Counted from the first letter of the stretch, positions 18,204-28,019 are shown. The stretch is 64,000 bases of DNA from Magnetococcales bacterium (GCA_015229115.1 JADGCH010000001.1:48456-112455), one strand, 5' to 3'. The notes: a model not told the origin generated them from the sequence alone. Made by a program: numbers and translations.

Positions 18204-19145
18204 ATGTGGAATATTGCCAACATATCCGGATCGCTGAGCCCATTGATGGATGGCAAGAGTTCCGATACACTTCGTAACAATAACACCAAGGACCGCTTCC
18301 AGCATGACCTCCACCAGGCCTTGGCCAGACGTGGTGACCATGGCGCAGAAAGTAGTGTGGAAAGCCAGCAGATAGAGAACCTGCAATCTCTTGATCGCGA
18401 GGTGGTCGAGTTTCTTGCCCGGATGGTACGGCAGGCGGTGGTGCAGGCACAAGGTTCCTGGACCGGTGAAGGTGGTGCGGCGCCGATCGATTTCTCGGAT
18501 GACGTCTGGAGTGGCGAGGCGGGACGGGCACCGGGATTGGCGATGCTAAGTGACGCGGAAAAGACCTTTATCGAGCAATCCTGGCGGCGCACCCAAGGTA
18601 GCAAGGACAGTCGGCCATTGGGCGCGGTGAGCCAGGGGCGTTCAACGGCGACTTCGGCCGTGGCCAAGCTGAAGGGTGAGGTTAACTGGCTGGGGCATCG
18701 CTACGCCAACAATCAGGTGCAGCCGCGCATGTCGGTCGACAGTCGCCAGAATGAGGCCCGTTTTGCCGACGTCATCCAGAAAGCGGCCAGCAGTTACGAT
18801 CTGGACGAACGGTTGTTGCGTGCGGTCATTCGTGTTGAAAGTGGGTTTAATCCACGGGCGGTTTCTCCGGTTGGGGCCCAGGGTATGATGCAGCTGATGC
18901 CTGGCACGGCGCGTGATCTTGGCGTAACCGATGCTTTTGATCCGGAGCAGAATATTATGGCCGGTGCCCGTTATTTGCGGCAGTTGCTCAACCGTTATCA
19001 GGGTGAGCAGAATCTGGCGTTGGCGGCCTACAACTGGGGCATGGGCAATCTGGAGCGCAACCCACAGGCTATGCCGGCGGAAACACGCAATTATGTTGCT
19101 AAAATTAATTCCATACTGGGCAGTCAAGGTGGTGTAACCAGTTGA
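18204..19145 (+). CDS. lytic transglycosylase (SLT domain) without a signal peptide
   Basis: Cleaves glycan strands of peptidoglycan by family. The C-terminal 130 residues form the SLT fold: LLRAVIRVESGFNP with the catalytic Glu near residue 212, SPVGAQGMMQLMPGTA, then AGARYL and LALAAYNWG. The N-terminal 185 residues are polar, low in known motifs and lack a Sec signal or membrane span, so it may be exported by another machine (flagellar or pilus export is one possibility). AGGGGGG lies six bases before the ATG. The adaptor gene follows by seven bases, implying a shared transcript. Confidence 0.85.
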   Translation: MWNIANISGSLSPLMDGKSSDTLRNNNTKDRFQHDLHQALARRGDHGAESSVESQQIENLQSLDREVVEFLARMVRQAVVQAQGSWTGEGGAAPIDFSDDVWSGEAGRAPGLAMLSDAEKTFIEQSWRRTQGSKDSRPLGAVSQGRSTATSAVAKLKGEVNWLGHRYANNQVQPRMSVDSRQNEARFADVIQKAASSYDLDERLLRAVIRVESGFNPRAVSPVGAQGMMQLMPGTARDLGVTDAFDPEQNIMAGARYLRQLLNRYQGEQNLALAAYNWGMGNLERNPQAMPAETRNYVAKINSILGSQGGVTS

Positions 19146-19152
19146 TGTTATC

Positions 19153-20280
19153 ATGACCAAATTCGCAGGGCTCGTTCTGGCGGGCTGTTTTTTCTTTCTG
19201 GTTCCTATGGCTGCTGTTAAGGGGTCGCCACCGTCGGCTGCACCGGCTAGGCCGGCGTTGACCACTACGGCGGTAACCGCCACAATAGAACAATGGCCTG
19301 TCGCTGTGACCACCAGTGGTGCCATTGTGCCTTGGCAGGAGATGGTGATTGGTGCTGAGATCGCCGGTTTGCGCATCGCTGATATCTTGGTGGACGTTGG
19401 CGCAGTGGTTCATCGTGGCCAGCTGCTGGCCCAGCTGGCTGCCAGGAGTGTCGAGATCGATCTGGCTCAGCAGCGCGCCGTCGTGGCCCAGGCGCGTGCA
19501 GCGTTGGCTGAAGCTCGTGCTAACGCCAAGCGGGCCCGCCATGTTACCGAGAGTGGTGCCTTGCCGCAGCAGCAGGTAGACCAGTATCTGGCCGCTGAGG
19601 AGAGTGCGGTGGCCAATGTTGCTTTGGCAGAGGCACGTTTGGACAGTCAGCGATTGCGTCTGGATCAGACCCGTATCGTGGCGGTCGATGAGGGTATTGT
19701 GGTGGCACGCAGTGCGACACTTGGTGCCGTGGTGTCTGTGGGCAGCGAACTGTTCCGCATGATCCGCCACGGACGGCTCGAGTGGCGGGCCGAGGTGATG
19801 GCCAACCAGCTGGCCCAGATTCAGCCTGGCCAGAAGGCTTATGTCCGTCTGCCAACGGGGGAGGAGATCGAGGGCGTGGTGCGGATGAAGGCGCCTACGT
19901 TCGATGTTACCAATCGGCGCGCTCTGATCTACGTCGATTTACCGCTTGATCCTGACCAGCGGTTGGCCAAGGCGGGTATGTTTGTGCACGGCACCATCGT
20001 GATGGGCAGCGCGGCGGCCATGACGTTGCCCCAGTCGGCCGTGGTGATGCGTGATGGCTATGAATTTGTGTTCGTCATCCAGGCGGGTGACTCGACCGGT
20101 AGCCCAGCCAGTAGTCAAGTCACCAGGCGCCCGGTGACTGTGGGTCGACGCATGGCCGATCGTGTCGAGATTGTGACCGGCCTGGATGAATCCGCTGCGG
20201 TGGCGGCCAGCGGTGCCGCCTTTCTCAACGATGGCGACCGCGTTCGACTGGTAACGGGGGCTGATCAGCCAGCACGATGA
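19153..20280 (+). CDS. RND efflux periplasmic adaptor (membrane fusion protein)
   Basis: Periplasmic bridge between an RND pump and an outer-membrane channel. The N-terminal signal peptide (FAGLVLAGCFFFLVPMAAV) contains a cysteine but no clean lipobox. Lipoyl halves flank a helical hairpin (about residues 95-170, rich in A, E, R and Q), then come beta-barrel and membrane-proximal domains. QTRIVAVDEGIVVARSATLG is the usual second lipoyl half. At 375 residues it is of normal length. It overlaps the pump gene by ATGA. Substrates are not evident. Confidence 0.87.
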   Translation: MTKFAGLVLAGCFFFLVPMAAVKGSPPSAAPARPALTTTAVTATIEQWPVAVTTSGAIVPWQEMVIGAEIAGLRIADILVDVGAVVHRGQLLAQLAARSVEIDLAQQRAVVAQARAALAEARANAKRARHVTESGALPQQQVDQYLAAEESAVANVALAEARLDSQRLRLDQTRIVAVDEGIVVARSATLGAVVSVGSELFRMIRHGRLEWRAEVMANQLAQIQPGQKAYVRLPTGEEIEGVVRMKAPTFDVTNRRALIYVDLPLDPDQRLAKAGMFVHGTIVMGSAAAMTLPQSAVVMRDGYEFVFVIQAGDSTGSPASSQVTRRPVTVGRRMADRVEIVTGLDESAAVAASGAAFLNDGDRVRLVTGADQPAR

Positions 20281-23200
20281 ATGTTTCGGCTTGGTCCATT
20301 CGCAATCCTATTCCGGCACTGTTGCTGTTTCTGTTGCTGACACTGTTTGGCCTCGCTTCTTTCCGTTCTCTGGGTATCCAGAATTTTCCCGATATTGAAT
20401 TGCCGATTATTGTGGTCAATGCTGCTCTGGAAGGAGCGGCACCCGATCAACTTGAGGCCGAAGTGGCCCGCAAGATTGAGGACAAGTTAGCCACTCTAGG
20501 AGGGGTGGAGCACATCCGCACAGCCATTACCGATGGTTCGGCTCTTATCAATATCGAGTTCCAGATTGACAAGGATGTCGAAGTGGCCCTGAGCGAGGTA
20601 CGCAACGCTGTCGACAGTGTGCGCGCTGACCTTCCCGCCGATATGACCGACCCCATGGTCTCCAAAGTCACCACCTCTGGTACGCCTATTCTCACCTTTG
20701 CGGTACAGTCGCAACAGCTGGATGAGTCAGATCTCTCCTGGTTTGTTGACAACGAGGTGACGCGAGCCCTACTGGCCGTATCGGGGGTAGGGAAGGTGGC
20801 GCGGGTTGGCGGTGTTGACCGTGAAATTCACATCAACCTTGATCCGGTGGCGATGACCGGGCTGCGTGTCACGGCGACCGATCTTTCCAGGCGTCTTAAA
20901 GGGGTGCAGCAGCAAAATTCGGGCGGACGTACCGACATTGGCGGTGCCCAGCAGTCGATCCGGTTGCTGGGTACGGTGGATAGTGCCGCAGCGTTGGCAG
21001 CCATCGATATTCCCTTGGCTGACGGGCGCAGTGTGCGCCTTGATCAGGTAGCCCGCATTGAGGATCGCTTTGCCGATCGCACCGCTTATGCGTTGCTCAA
21101 TGGCCAGCCTGTGGTTGGTTTTGAGATTAGCCGCACCAAGGGTGTCAGCGAAGTGGCGGTGGCCGATCGGGTGCGCCTGGCGGTAACCCAGCTGCAACAA
21201 CGCTATCCCCAGGTCCAGTTGACCGAGGCGTTCAATACGGTTGATGCCGTGATGGACAATTATAGCGGTTCGATGCACCTGCTCTATGAAGGCGCACTGC
21301 TGGCGGTGCTGGTGGTGTGGTGGTTTTTGCGTGACTGGCGTGCGACGCTGGTCTCGGCAACGGCCCTACCGCTCTCCATTCTGCCAACCTTTCTAGCCAT
21401 GTACTATGCCGGTTTCACCCTCAACACCCTGACCTTGTTGGCTCTGGCCCTGGTGGTCGGTATTTTGGTTGACGATGCCATTGTGGAGATTGAAAACATC
21501 ATGCGTCACCTGCGCATGGGCAAATCTCCCTACCAGGCAGCCATGGAGGCAGCCGATGAGATTGGTTTGGCGGTCATTGGCACCACGCTGACGCTGGTGG
21601 CGGTATTTTTGCCAACGGCCTTCATGGGAGGGGTGCCGGGCAAATTTTTCAAATCCTTCGGTATCACCGCCGCAGTAGCGGTGCTGGCTTCATTGCTGGT
21701 GGCACGCATGTTGACACCCATGATGGCAGCCTACTTTCTGCGCGAACAGGGGGCGCAGGGCAGCGATACCCCTTTGATGAGCCGTTATCTGGTGGCGGTG
21801 CGTTGGTGTCTGGGGCATCGCCACACCACGCTGGTAGCAGCACTGCTCTTTTTTGCTGGTTCAGTGGCGCTCATTCCGCTGCTGCCAACCGGATTTTTGC
21901 CAGTGGCCGATCGCAGTCAGACGTCGGTGCGTATCGAACTGCAACCCGGCACGCCCATTGAGACAACCCGTGCGGTGGCTGAGCAGGCCCGCAGCATCCT
22001 TCAGCAAATGCCCGATGTCCGACAGGTCTTTACGGCCGTGGGGTCCAGCGCTGGTGGTGGTCCCTTCAACGTCGGAGGCAGTACCGATGTGCGCAAGGCG
22101 ACCCTCAGTGTCTTGTTGACCCATCGCAGCGATCGTTCCTACAAACAAACGGCCATTGAAGCGGACATGCGCACCCGCTTGCAGCAGATTGCCGGGGCTC
22201 GTCTGGCTGTTGGTATGGGACATGCCGGTGAAAAATTACAGGTCGTGCTAGCCAGTGACGACCCGGTAGCGCTGCAGGCAGCCGTTCAGGCGGTCGAACC
22301 AGCTCTGCGCACCATCCGTCAAATTGGCAACATCAGTTCCGGGGCCACGCTACAGCGACCAGAAATTCACATTACCCCCAATTTTGTTGCGGCGGCTGAG
22401 CTGGGGGTCACCACCCAGTCAATGGCTGAAATGGTTCGCATTGCCACCGGTGGTGACTTTCGGATGGCCCTGCCCAAGCTCAATTTACCACAGCGGCAGA
22501 TCCCCATCCGGGTACGACTGGATGCGGTGGTGCGGCGTGACCTGAACACCATTGGGCAATTGCGTCTGGCCGGACGTGCCGGGCCGGTGACCCTGGCTAG
22601 CGTGGCAACGATCCGCCTCACCAGCGGTCCATCCCAGATTGAACGGCTCGACCGCATGCGCAATATCACCTTCGATATCGAGCTTGGTACGCGCCTGCTG
22701 GGGGATGTTCTATCAGAAGTCAATCAGTTGCCAACGATGCAATCGTTGCCTCCCAGTGTCAAAAGACCCATTTCTGGTGATGCCGAGCGTATGCACGACC
22801 TTTTCAGCCAGTTTGGTAGCGCCATGTTGGTAGGTGTCATCTGTATTTACGTGGTATTGGTGATGCTATTCCATGATTTCTTGCAGCCGGTGACTATTTT
22901 GGCCGCCCTGCCTTTGTCGTTAGGGGGGGCCTTTATGGCCATGTTGCTGACGGGCAGCAGTTTTTCCATGCCATCGGTCATCGGTGTGCTGATGCTGATG
23001 GGCATTGTCACCAAGAATTCGATCCTGTTGGTGGAGTACAGTGTCGTAGCTCGTCGCGACCGAGGATTAGCACGCCTGGATGCGCTGGTGGATGCTTGTC
23101 ACAAGCGGGCCCAGCCGATCCTGATGACCACCATTGCCATGGCGGCTGGTATGTTGCCGGTGGCCATGGGGCTTGGGGCCGAGCCCAGTTTCAGGGCACC

Positions 23201-23339
23201 GATGGCCATTGTTGTCATCGGCGGTGTACTGACTTCGACGTTTCTCAGTCTGCTGGTGATTCCGGTGATCTTTACCTACATCGACGATGGCTTGCAGGTC
23301 GTGATCAAAGTGACATCAAAAATGGCCCGAAAGGCGTGA
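20277..23339 (+). CDS. RND (AcrB/HAE1-like) multidrug or solute efflux pump
   Basis: Proton-driven inner-membrane transporter of 1020 residues with the twelve-span, two-large-loop RND layout. The first span follows SIRNPIPALLLF. The proton-relay Asp pair is in GILVDDAIVEIEN, and the second-half Lys is in MGIVTKNSILLVEY. QNFPDIELP after span 1 is typical of the hydrophobe/amphiphile exporter family. It is translated with the adaptor (ATGA overlap). Its final 64 bases overlap the 3' end of lipB on the opposite strand. Substrate cannot be told from the sequence. Confidence 0.9.
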   Translation: MNVSAWSIRNPIPALLLFLLLTLFGLASFRSLGIQNFPDIELPIIVVNAALEGAAPDQLEAEVARKIEDKLATLGGVEHIRTAITDGSALINIEFQIDKDVEVALSEVRNAVDSVRADLPADMTDPMVSKVTTSGTPILTFAVQSQQLDESDLSWFVDNEVTRALLAVSGVGKVARVGGVDREIHINLDPVAMTGLRVTATDLSRRLKGVQQQNSGGRTDIGGAQQSIRLLGTVDSAAALAAIDIPLADGRSVRLDQVARIEDRFADRTAYALLNGQPVVGFEISRTKGVSEVAVADRVRLAVTQLQQRYPQVQLTEAFNTVDAVMDNYSGSMHLLYEGALLAVLVVWWFLRDWRATLVSATALPLSILPTFLAMYYAGFTLNTLTLLALALVVGILVDDAIVEIENIMRHLRMGKSPYQAAMEAADEIGLAVIGTTLTLVAVFLPTAFMGGVPGKFFKSFGITAAVAVLASLLVARMLTPMMAAYFLREQGAQGSDTPLMSRYLVAVRWCLGHRHTTLVAALLFFAGSVALIPLLPTGFLPVADRSQTSVRIELQPGTPIETTRAVAEQARSILQQMPDVRQVFTAVGSSAGGGPFNVGGSTDVRKATLSVLLTHRSDRSYKQTAIEADMRTRLQQIAGARLAVGMGHAGEKLQVVLASDDPVALQAAVQAVEPALRTIRQIGNISSGATLQRPEIHITPNFVAAAELGVTTQSMAEMVRIATGGDFRMALPKLNLPQRQIPIRVRLDAVVRRDLNTIGQLRLAGRAGPVTLASVATIRLTSGPSQIERLDRMRNITFDIELGTRLLGDVLSEVNQLPTMQSLPPSVKRPISGDAERMHDLFSQFGSAMLVGVICIYVVLVMLFHDFLQPVTILAALPLSLGGAFMAMLLTGSSFSMPSVIGVLMLMGIVTKNSILLVEYSVVARRDRGLARLDALVDACHKRAQPILMTTIAMAAGMLPVAMGLGAEPSFRAPMAIVVIGGVLTSTFLSLLVIPVIFTYIDDGLQVVIKVTSKMARKA

Positions 23340-23947
23340 AGGATCTGCTGTTCCAATTCTTCTCGCGTGGTCATGAACCCAAGCTTGGTCATGGATGTGA
23401 CACCAGCGTCACGGATGCCGCAAGGGACGATAGCGTCGAAAGCGGTTAGGTCAGGATCACGATTGATGGCCATGCCATGATAGGCGACCCCTTGCCGGAT
23501 ACGTAGGCCAATGGCGGCGATCTTGTCGGCGCCAACCCATAAACCGGGTCGGCGCTCATTGCTGTGGGCTGTGATGCCAAAATATGCCAGGGACTGCTGC
23601 ACCACCTGTTCCAGCTGCTGCACCAGTTGGCGTACCTGACGGCTATGGCCGGACATGTCCCAGACCAGATAGACCATCAGCTGGCCAGGTCCATGATAGG
23701 TGATGCGTCCGCCGCGATCACTGTAGACCACAGGAATGGATGGGGGAATCAGGATGTCGCTTGCGTGACCGGATCGTCCAATGGTGTAAACGGGTGTGTG
23801 TTCGGCGAGAATAAGCTGGTCGCTACACTGGCCTTGCCGTCTGGCCTCGGCCAGTGTGCGCTGCAGATGCCACAGAGTCGGGTAGTCTGCCTGGTCGTAA
23901 TGGTGACAGCAGACGACTCTGGAACAAGGGTCGGGATTAGGCCACAC
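23276..23947 (-). CDS. lipB: octanoyl-[acyl-carrier-protein] transferase
   Basis: Transfers octanoate from ACP to lipoyl domains, the first step of endogenous lipoate synthesis. HTPVYTIGR, GGRITYHGPGQL and the catalytic Lys142 (ADKIAAIG) and Cys176 (VPCGIRD) are all present. At 223 residues it is the usual length. The GTG at 23947 lies inside the 3' end of the hexapeptide-repeat gene, an 11-base overlap that suggests coupling. The C-terminus overlaps the convergent RND pump by 64 bases. No lipA is next to it. Confidence 0.92.
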   Translation of the reverse strand: MWPNPDPCSRVVCCHHYDQADYPTLWHLQRTLAEARRQGQCSDQLILAEHTPVYTIGRSGHASDILIPPSIPVVYSDRGGRITYHGPGQLMVYLVWDMSGHSRQVRQLVQQLEQVVQQSLAYFGITAHSNERRPGLWVGADKIAAIGLRIRQGVAYHGMAINRDPDLTAFDAIVPCGIRDAGVTSMTKLGFMTTREELEQQILHAFRAIFDVTLITTCKPSSM

Positions 23948-24473
23948 GATCGGCGTATTGCCAAGCCAGGCGGCAGTATTTTTCAGTGGTGGCCTTCATG
24001 GTCGCCATTTCCTGATCGTTGAGCAGGCGTTTCATGGTGGCCGGGGAGCCAAGCCAGAGCGAGGCCTCGTCGACACGTCGTCCTGGTGTGACCACAGCCC
24101 CGGCTCCTATCATGGAGCGACTGCCGATGATGGCCATGTCCAGCACAATGGCACCGATACCAATCATGCATCCGTTCTCGATGTGACAGCCATGCAGCGT
24201 CACATTGTGTCCGATGGTCACGTCATCGCCGATAAACAACGGTGCGCCATCGGGCCGGTTTTCGGTGCTACGCCCCACATGCAGCACCGAACCATCCTGG
24301 ATGTTGCTGCGGGCGCCAATACGAATCCAGTTGACGTCACCACGGATGACAACTCCCGGCCAGACCGAGGCATCCACACCGATGACAACATCGCCGATGA
24401 TCACCGCTTCGGGATGGATGAAAGCGGTGGGGTGAATAACAGGCGTTTTGTCCTGATACGGATAAATGGGCAT
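23937..24473 (-). CDS. gamma-carbonic anhydrase-like hexapeptide-repeat protein
   Basis: A left-handed beta-helix protein of the YrdA/PaaY/gamma-carbonic anhydrase family. Repeating I/V-G-x-x units run from about residue 18 to 145. The candidate metal-binding histidines are in LHVGRS, IGHNVTLHGC and the segment between. At 178 residues it fits the cytosolic family, which usually has no proven substrate. ATG at 24473 is clear. It is transcribed with lipB (11-base overlap), a pairing without an obvious functional reason. Confidence 0.88.
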   Translation of the reverse strand: MPIYPYQDKTPVIHPTAFIHPEAVIIGDVVIGVDASVWPGVVIRGDVNWIRIGARSNIQDGSVLHVGRSTENRPDGAPLFIGDDVTIGHNVTLHGCHIENGCMIGIGAIVLDMAIIGSRSMIGAGAVVTPGRRVDEASLWLGSPATMKRLLNDQEMATMKATTEKYCRLAWQYADRVA

Positions 24474-24548
24474 GGTGTTCCTCTACGTAAGACTGGATCA
24501 TTGAATGGACCACTCTACTCGATTCATACTCCATGCCAATCCCCATCC

Positions 24549-26288
24549 CTAATAACGATCAAACTCCTGTTCATCCTGGTGGCCGATCTCTCCAGCGGAC
24601 TCCCTGGGTGCAGGCAGGCTCCTGACCGATGTAGCAGGTTGCTGAGGATTGAGATGGAAGAACTGGATAGTCTGTTCCAGTTGCTGGGCCATCTCGAACA
24701 GCTGCTGCGAGGTGGAGGCGATCGACTGGGCCGATCCGGCATTGCTCTGAATCACCTGATCAAGCTGCTGGATGGCGGCATTGATCTGATCGGCTCCCTG
24801 ACTCTGTTCTTTCGATCCGGTCGAGATTTCCTTCACCAGGGATGCTGTACGCTGGATATCGGGCACCAGCTTGGCTAGGAAGGAGCCCGCCTGTTCAGCC
24901 ACTTCAACACTGGAAGAGGAGAGCTGGCTGATTTCACCAGCTGCAGCCTGACTACGTTCCGCCAGTTTGCGCACTTCTGCTGCCACCACGGCGAAACCCT
25001 TACCATGTTCGCCGGCGCGGGCTGCTTCAATGGCGGCATTGAGGGCCAGCAGATTGGTTTGACGGGCAATTTCCTCAATAATGGAGATTTTTTCGGCAAT
25101 CTCTTTCATGGCGCTGACGGCCTTGGCCACCGCACTGCCACCATCAACGGCATCCTTGGCCGCTTTTTGGGCAATCGATTCGGTCTGGCGCGAATTTTCC
25201 GAGTTTTGCTGGATATTGGCAGTCATTTCTTCCATGGCCGCCGAAGTCTGCTCAATGGAAGCCGCCTGTTTCGAGGCTCCATCCGAAACCTCTCTGGAGC
25301 TGCTCTGCATCGACTGGCTGTCACTCAGCAACTTCTGGGTTGCCGATTGTACCTGTCCAATGGTTTGCTGCAGACTCTTGACCATTTGACCCGTTGCCGT
25401 GATGGTTTGGCCAATATCGTCCTGGCTTTTGGTAGTCGGAATGGCTACGGTCAGATCGCCCTGGGCGATACGACCCAACAGGGATCGAATCAGCCGCACA
25501 GGCTCGATGGCCAACCGGTTCATCAAAATGTACAGGGAGATCCCGATCACCAGAATCACCACCATGGCTAAACCGAAAATGCGGGCCACAGCACCCATGA
25601 CGTTGTCCTGCATCGGCTTCAGATCGGCGATGATTTCAAAGGCGCCACGCTGTTCGCCGACGCTCCATCCCTCCATACGGATACCAAGCGGGTCATTGCC
25701 CTTACCCTCCGGATAGTCGCGCTCGGTACCATGGCACAGCAGACACTCCTGCTTCAGGGTGATGGGACGCATGTAACGCAGGGCATTGATCTCCGGATCG
25801 ATCATCCACAATTCATCCAGACGGCTGCTGGCCATCTTTTCCAGCATGGCCCGTTCAAACGGCTTGGCCTCATTCTGGGGATTGCGGGCACCAATGCGGG
25901 TGACACGGAACTCATGGTGGGCATCCCGTGCTTTCTGCTGACCGATGGTCCAGCCAGCAACAATGGGAATGGTCTTGTAAAAGCGGGTCTCGCGTGCAAC
26001 CCGAATGATCTCTTCCTGGGAACGGGGATTACGACTCCGGACGTGGTCCTGCGCTTCCTTGAGCAGGGTCGGATCGAAGGTCTTGTCGCGTCCCAGCTCG
26101 GCAATGAAGTTGCGGGCACTTTCTGCCTGTACGGTAATAGCACGAGCCTGGGCTAGAATGGCCTCAATCGAATCGGTTTCAATGCGTTGCTTGACATAGA
26201 AAAAGACGGTGCTGAAGCCAACGATCACTGAGACAACCGTGATCAGGATGATCTTGATGCCAAAATTCATGTTACGGATTCGATCCAC
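24549..26288 (-). CDS. methyl-accepting chemotaxis protein with a periplasmic c-heme site
   Basis: Transmembrane chemoreceptor. GTG at 26288 is chosen because GGGAG lies eight bases upstream. Span 1 is about residues 9-31. The periplasmic domain (about 32-235) resembles the Tll0287-like/DUF3365 sensor and has CLLCH (C182, C185, H186), a covalent heme site. Span 2 is about 237-258, then HAMP. The cytoplasmic hairpin tip [22 protein letters not shown] (in part) is canonical, with flanking Gln/Glu methylation helices. Redox, oxygen or NO sensing is inferred. No CheB/CheR site pentapeptide is seen at the end (EFDRY ends it loosely). Confidence 0.88.
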   Translation of the reverse strand: MDRIRNMNFGIKIILITVVSVIVGFSTVFFYVKQRIETDSIEAILAQARAITVQAESARNFIAELGRDKTFDPTLLKEAQDHVRSRNPRSQEEIIRVARETRFYKTIPIVAGWTIGQQKARDAHHEFRVTRIGARNPQNEAKPFERAMLEKMASSRLDELWMIDPEINALRYMRPITLKQECLLCHGTERDYPEGKGNDPLGIRMEGWSVGEQRGAFEIIADLKPMQDNVMGAVARIFGLAMVVILVIGISLYILMNRLAIEPVRLIRSLLGRIAQGDLTVAIPTTKSQDDIGQTITATGQMVKSLQQTIGQVQSATQKLLSDSQSMQSSSREVSDGASKQAASIEQTSAAMEEMTANIQQNSENSRQTESIAQKAAKDAVDGGSAVAKAVSAMKEIAEKISIIEEIARQTNLLALNAAIEAARAGEHGKGFAVVAAEVRKLAERSQAAAGEISQLSSSSVEVAEQAGSFLAKLVPDIQRTASLVKEISTGSKEQSQGADQINAAIQQLDQVIQSNAGSAQSIASTSQQLFEMAQQLEQTIQFFHLNPQQPATSVRSLPAPRESAGEIGHQDEQEFDRY

Positions 26289-26470
26289 GCGATAATCTCC
26301 CAGGTTGTTGCGCCTAGCTGGCATATTTTATGGTACATTTCATGAGCAAGGTTGTGCTATCATGGACGGCACATAGCGCGAACAGTAGAGTGAACAGGCC
26401 TGGAAAGTCCTTCCAAGGCCATCTTCCGATGATACAATGGATCATGCAGCATAGGCAAGGAGTAATAGAT

Positions 26471-26926
26471 ATGTTTCATCATAGTAATGGGTGTTACAAT
26501 CGGGTCGGGTCAAAGCTGCTGGCGCTGGTGTTGGCAGTCGGCATCGGGGCGTCGTCATCCTCAGTCTGGGCCGGTGATGACGCGCTGGCTTATGGCGGTG
26601 TCGGTGCGGTGGTGGGGGCTGTCACCGGTGGTCTGCTGTCGTCGGACCACTACCGTGCCAGTGGTGCTTTGCTTGGCGCTGGTCTGGGTGGATTGGCCGG
26701 CTATGCCATCGGTAGTGAGCAGGAGCATGGTCGTAGCCACAGTCGCCGTTACGACTATGACGACCGCCATCGGCATCGCGACTGGTACAGTCACAGTCGT
26801 CGCCATAACCATCATCATCACGACTATTCACCGGCTCCTGTCGTCATCCGGCGGGTGCAACCCAACTATGTGCTGGTGCCCATGACACCTGACAGCGATG
26901 TTTACTACTATCGCTCCTACCGCTGA
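26471..26926 (+). CDS. exported glycine-zipper protein
   Basis: A 151-residue protein with a signal peptide (LLALVLAVGIGASSSSVWA) followed by a glycine-zipper membrane-associating segment (AYGGVGAVVGAVTGG and ALLGAGLGGLAGYAIGS). The next part is extremely rich in His, Arg, Ser, Asp and Tyr (RHRHRDWYSHSRR, then HHHHD), which could bind metal. Glycine-zipper 17-kDa-like proteins sit at the outer membrane; the exact role here is unknown. AAGGAG lies nine bases before the ATG. It overlaps the next gene as annotated. Confidence 0.75.
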   Translation: MFHHSNGCYNRVGSKLLALVLAVGIGASSSSVWAGDDALAYGGVGAVVGAVTGGLLSSDHYRASGALLGAGLGGLAGYAIGSEQEHGRSHSRRYDYDDRHRHRDWYSHSRRHNHHHHDYSPAPVVIRRVQPNYVLVPMTPDSDVYYYRSYR

Positions 26927-27509
26927 CTTGGTCATTGCCAGGCCGGTCACTGTCCATCCGGTCGTCACTGTCCAGATCATCGCAACGGTTGGCTTGTGCG
27001 TTGTCGCCATACTGGTGTCGTCCTGTAGTTCCAGCCGTGTGCCCTTGCCACCTCCGGCTACGTTGCAGTTGCCAGCACCACAATCCGACCGGCAGTCCGG
27101 TTTTGTATCGCCGTGCAACAGCAGCTGTGAACTGACCGAATGGGCGGTCAAGATCAATCGTCATGCTAAACTGGGGGAGACCATCAGCCAGAAGGGAGGA
27201 GAGTTGGTGGGTCAGGCGCTGCGGGATGAGCATGTGCCCTTTGCCGGAACGATGGGCGAGCGTATGGGGCAGAAGCTGGGCCACAAGGCGATACTGCTGG
27301 CCTTGGGGGGCATGAAGCGCGTGCGCGAGCAATCCTCGGTTACCTTCGAGCGCATGGAAGATATGGCCGTTGATCTGTACGGTCGGTGTGGTCATGTCAA
27401 ACATTATCCCGACGCTCTGCGCGCTGTTGCGTTGCTCTACCCTGGTTTTGAGTCGCAGTACCAGCAGGCGATTGTCAACGCCCCCCGCCGTCAGGTGGAA
27501 ACGCCATGA
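26898..27509 (+). CDS. hypothetical lipoprotein
   Basis: No family recognised. A hydrophobic stretch with lipobox LVSSC (Cys at about residue 43) gives a lipoprotein after an unusually long leader, so translation may begin later, for example at the TTG at 26928. The mature part has cysteines in VSPCNSSC and YGRCGHV and amphipathic helices around residues 85-180. ATG at 26898 overlaps the upstream glycine-zipper gene by 29 bases; the stop overlaps the next ATG, so all three genes may be one operon. Confidence 0.6.
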   Translation: MFTTIAPTADLVIARPVTVHPVVTVQIIATVGLCVVAILVSSCSSSRVPLPPPATLQLPAPQSDRQSGFVSPCNSSCELTEWAVKINRHAKLGETISQKGGELVGQALRDEHVPFAGTMGERMGQKLGHKAILLALGGMKRVREQSSVTFERMEDMAVDLYGRCGHVKHYPDALRAVALLYPGFESQYQQAIVNAPRRQVETP

Positions 27510-27952
27510 CCGCTCGCCCGAGTTGGGATCAGCACTGGATGGATGCCGCCCATCTGGCGGCCCAGATGAGCACCTGTGTTTCTGGTCGCAAGGTTGGCGC
27601 AGTCTTTGTGCGTGATAAGCGGTTGCTGGCAACCGGATTCAATGGTGTTCCCAGTGGCTATCCCCATCCTGAGGTCTGTGCCCGGCGTGAGGCCGGTGTT
27701 CCCAGTGGCCAGGGTCTCGATTTATGCGTTTGTGCCCATGCCGAGATGAATGGTATTGCCAACGCCGCCCGTTATGGCATGACGCTGGAAGGGGCAACGG
27801 TCTACGTCACCTGCCAGCCTTGTGCCGCCTGCATGGGAGCACTGGCCAACGTTGGTATTCGTCGGGTCATCTCGGGCGGCAGCTACCCCGATCCGCGCTC
27901 ACACGAAATTGCCCAATGGGCTCATATTGAGTTGGTCTCATTGTCTCAGTGA
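27506..27952 (+). CDS. dCMP deaminase-like cytidine/deoxycytidylate deaminase
   Basis: Zinc-dependent deaminase of the ComEB/dCMP deaminase type. The catalytic HAE motif is at residues 78-80 and the second zinc motif PCAAC at 105-109. At 148 residues and with the long insert between residues 50 and 75 (containing C58, C74 and C76, possible second zinc site) it resembles dCMP deaminase rather than cytidine deaminase. It starts in an ATGA overlap with the lipoprotein gene. Role in dUMP supply is inferred. Confidence 0.82.
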   Translation: MTARPSWDQHWMDAAHLAAQMSTCVSGRKVGAVFVRDKRLLATGFNGVPSGYPHPEVCARREAGVPSGQGLDLCVCAHAEMNGIANAARYGMTLEGATVYVTCQPCAACMGALANVGIRRVISGGSYPDPRSHEIAQWAHIELVSLSQ

Positions 27953-28019
27953 TCGATAGGCGTGTTATAGAATGTAAGTCAACGGAAGTAATTGGAAATA
28001 TTTACCAGGAGTTGGTGCT

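Noticed and set aside
26394..26418. Imperfect inverted repeat upstream of the glycine-zipper gene
   Set aside because: The stems are short and bulged and no T run follows; chance cannot be excluded.
26561..26831. Minus-strand frames opposite the glycine-zipper gene
   Set aside because: They are Val/Thr-rich or Asp/Arg-rich shadows of the His/Arg/Asp-rich tract, without ribosome-binding sites.
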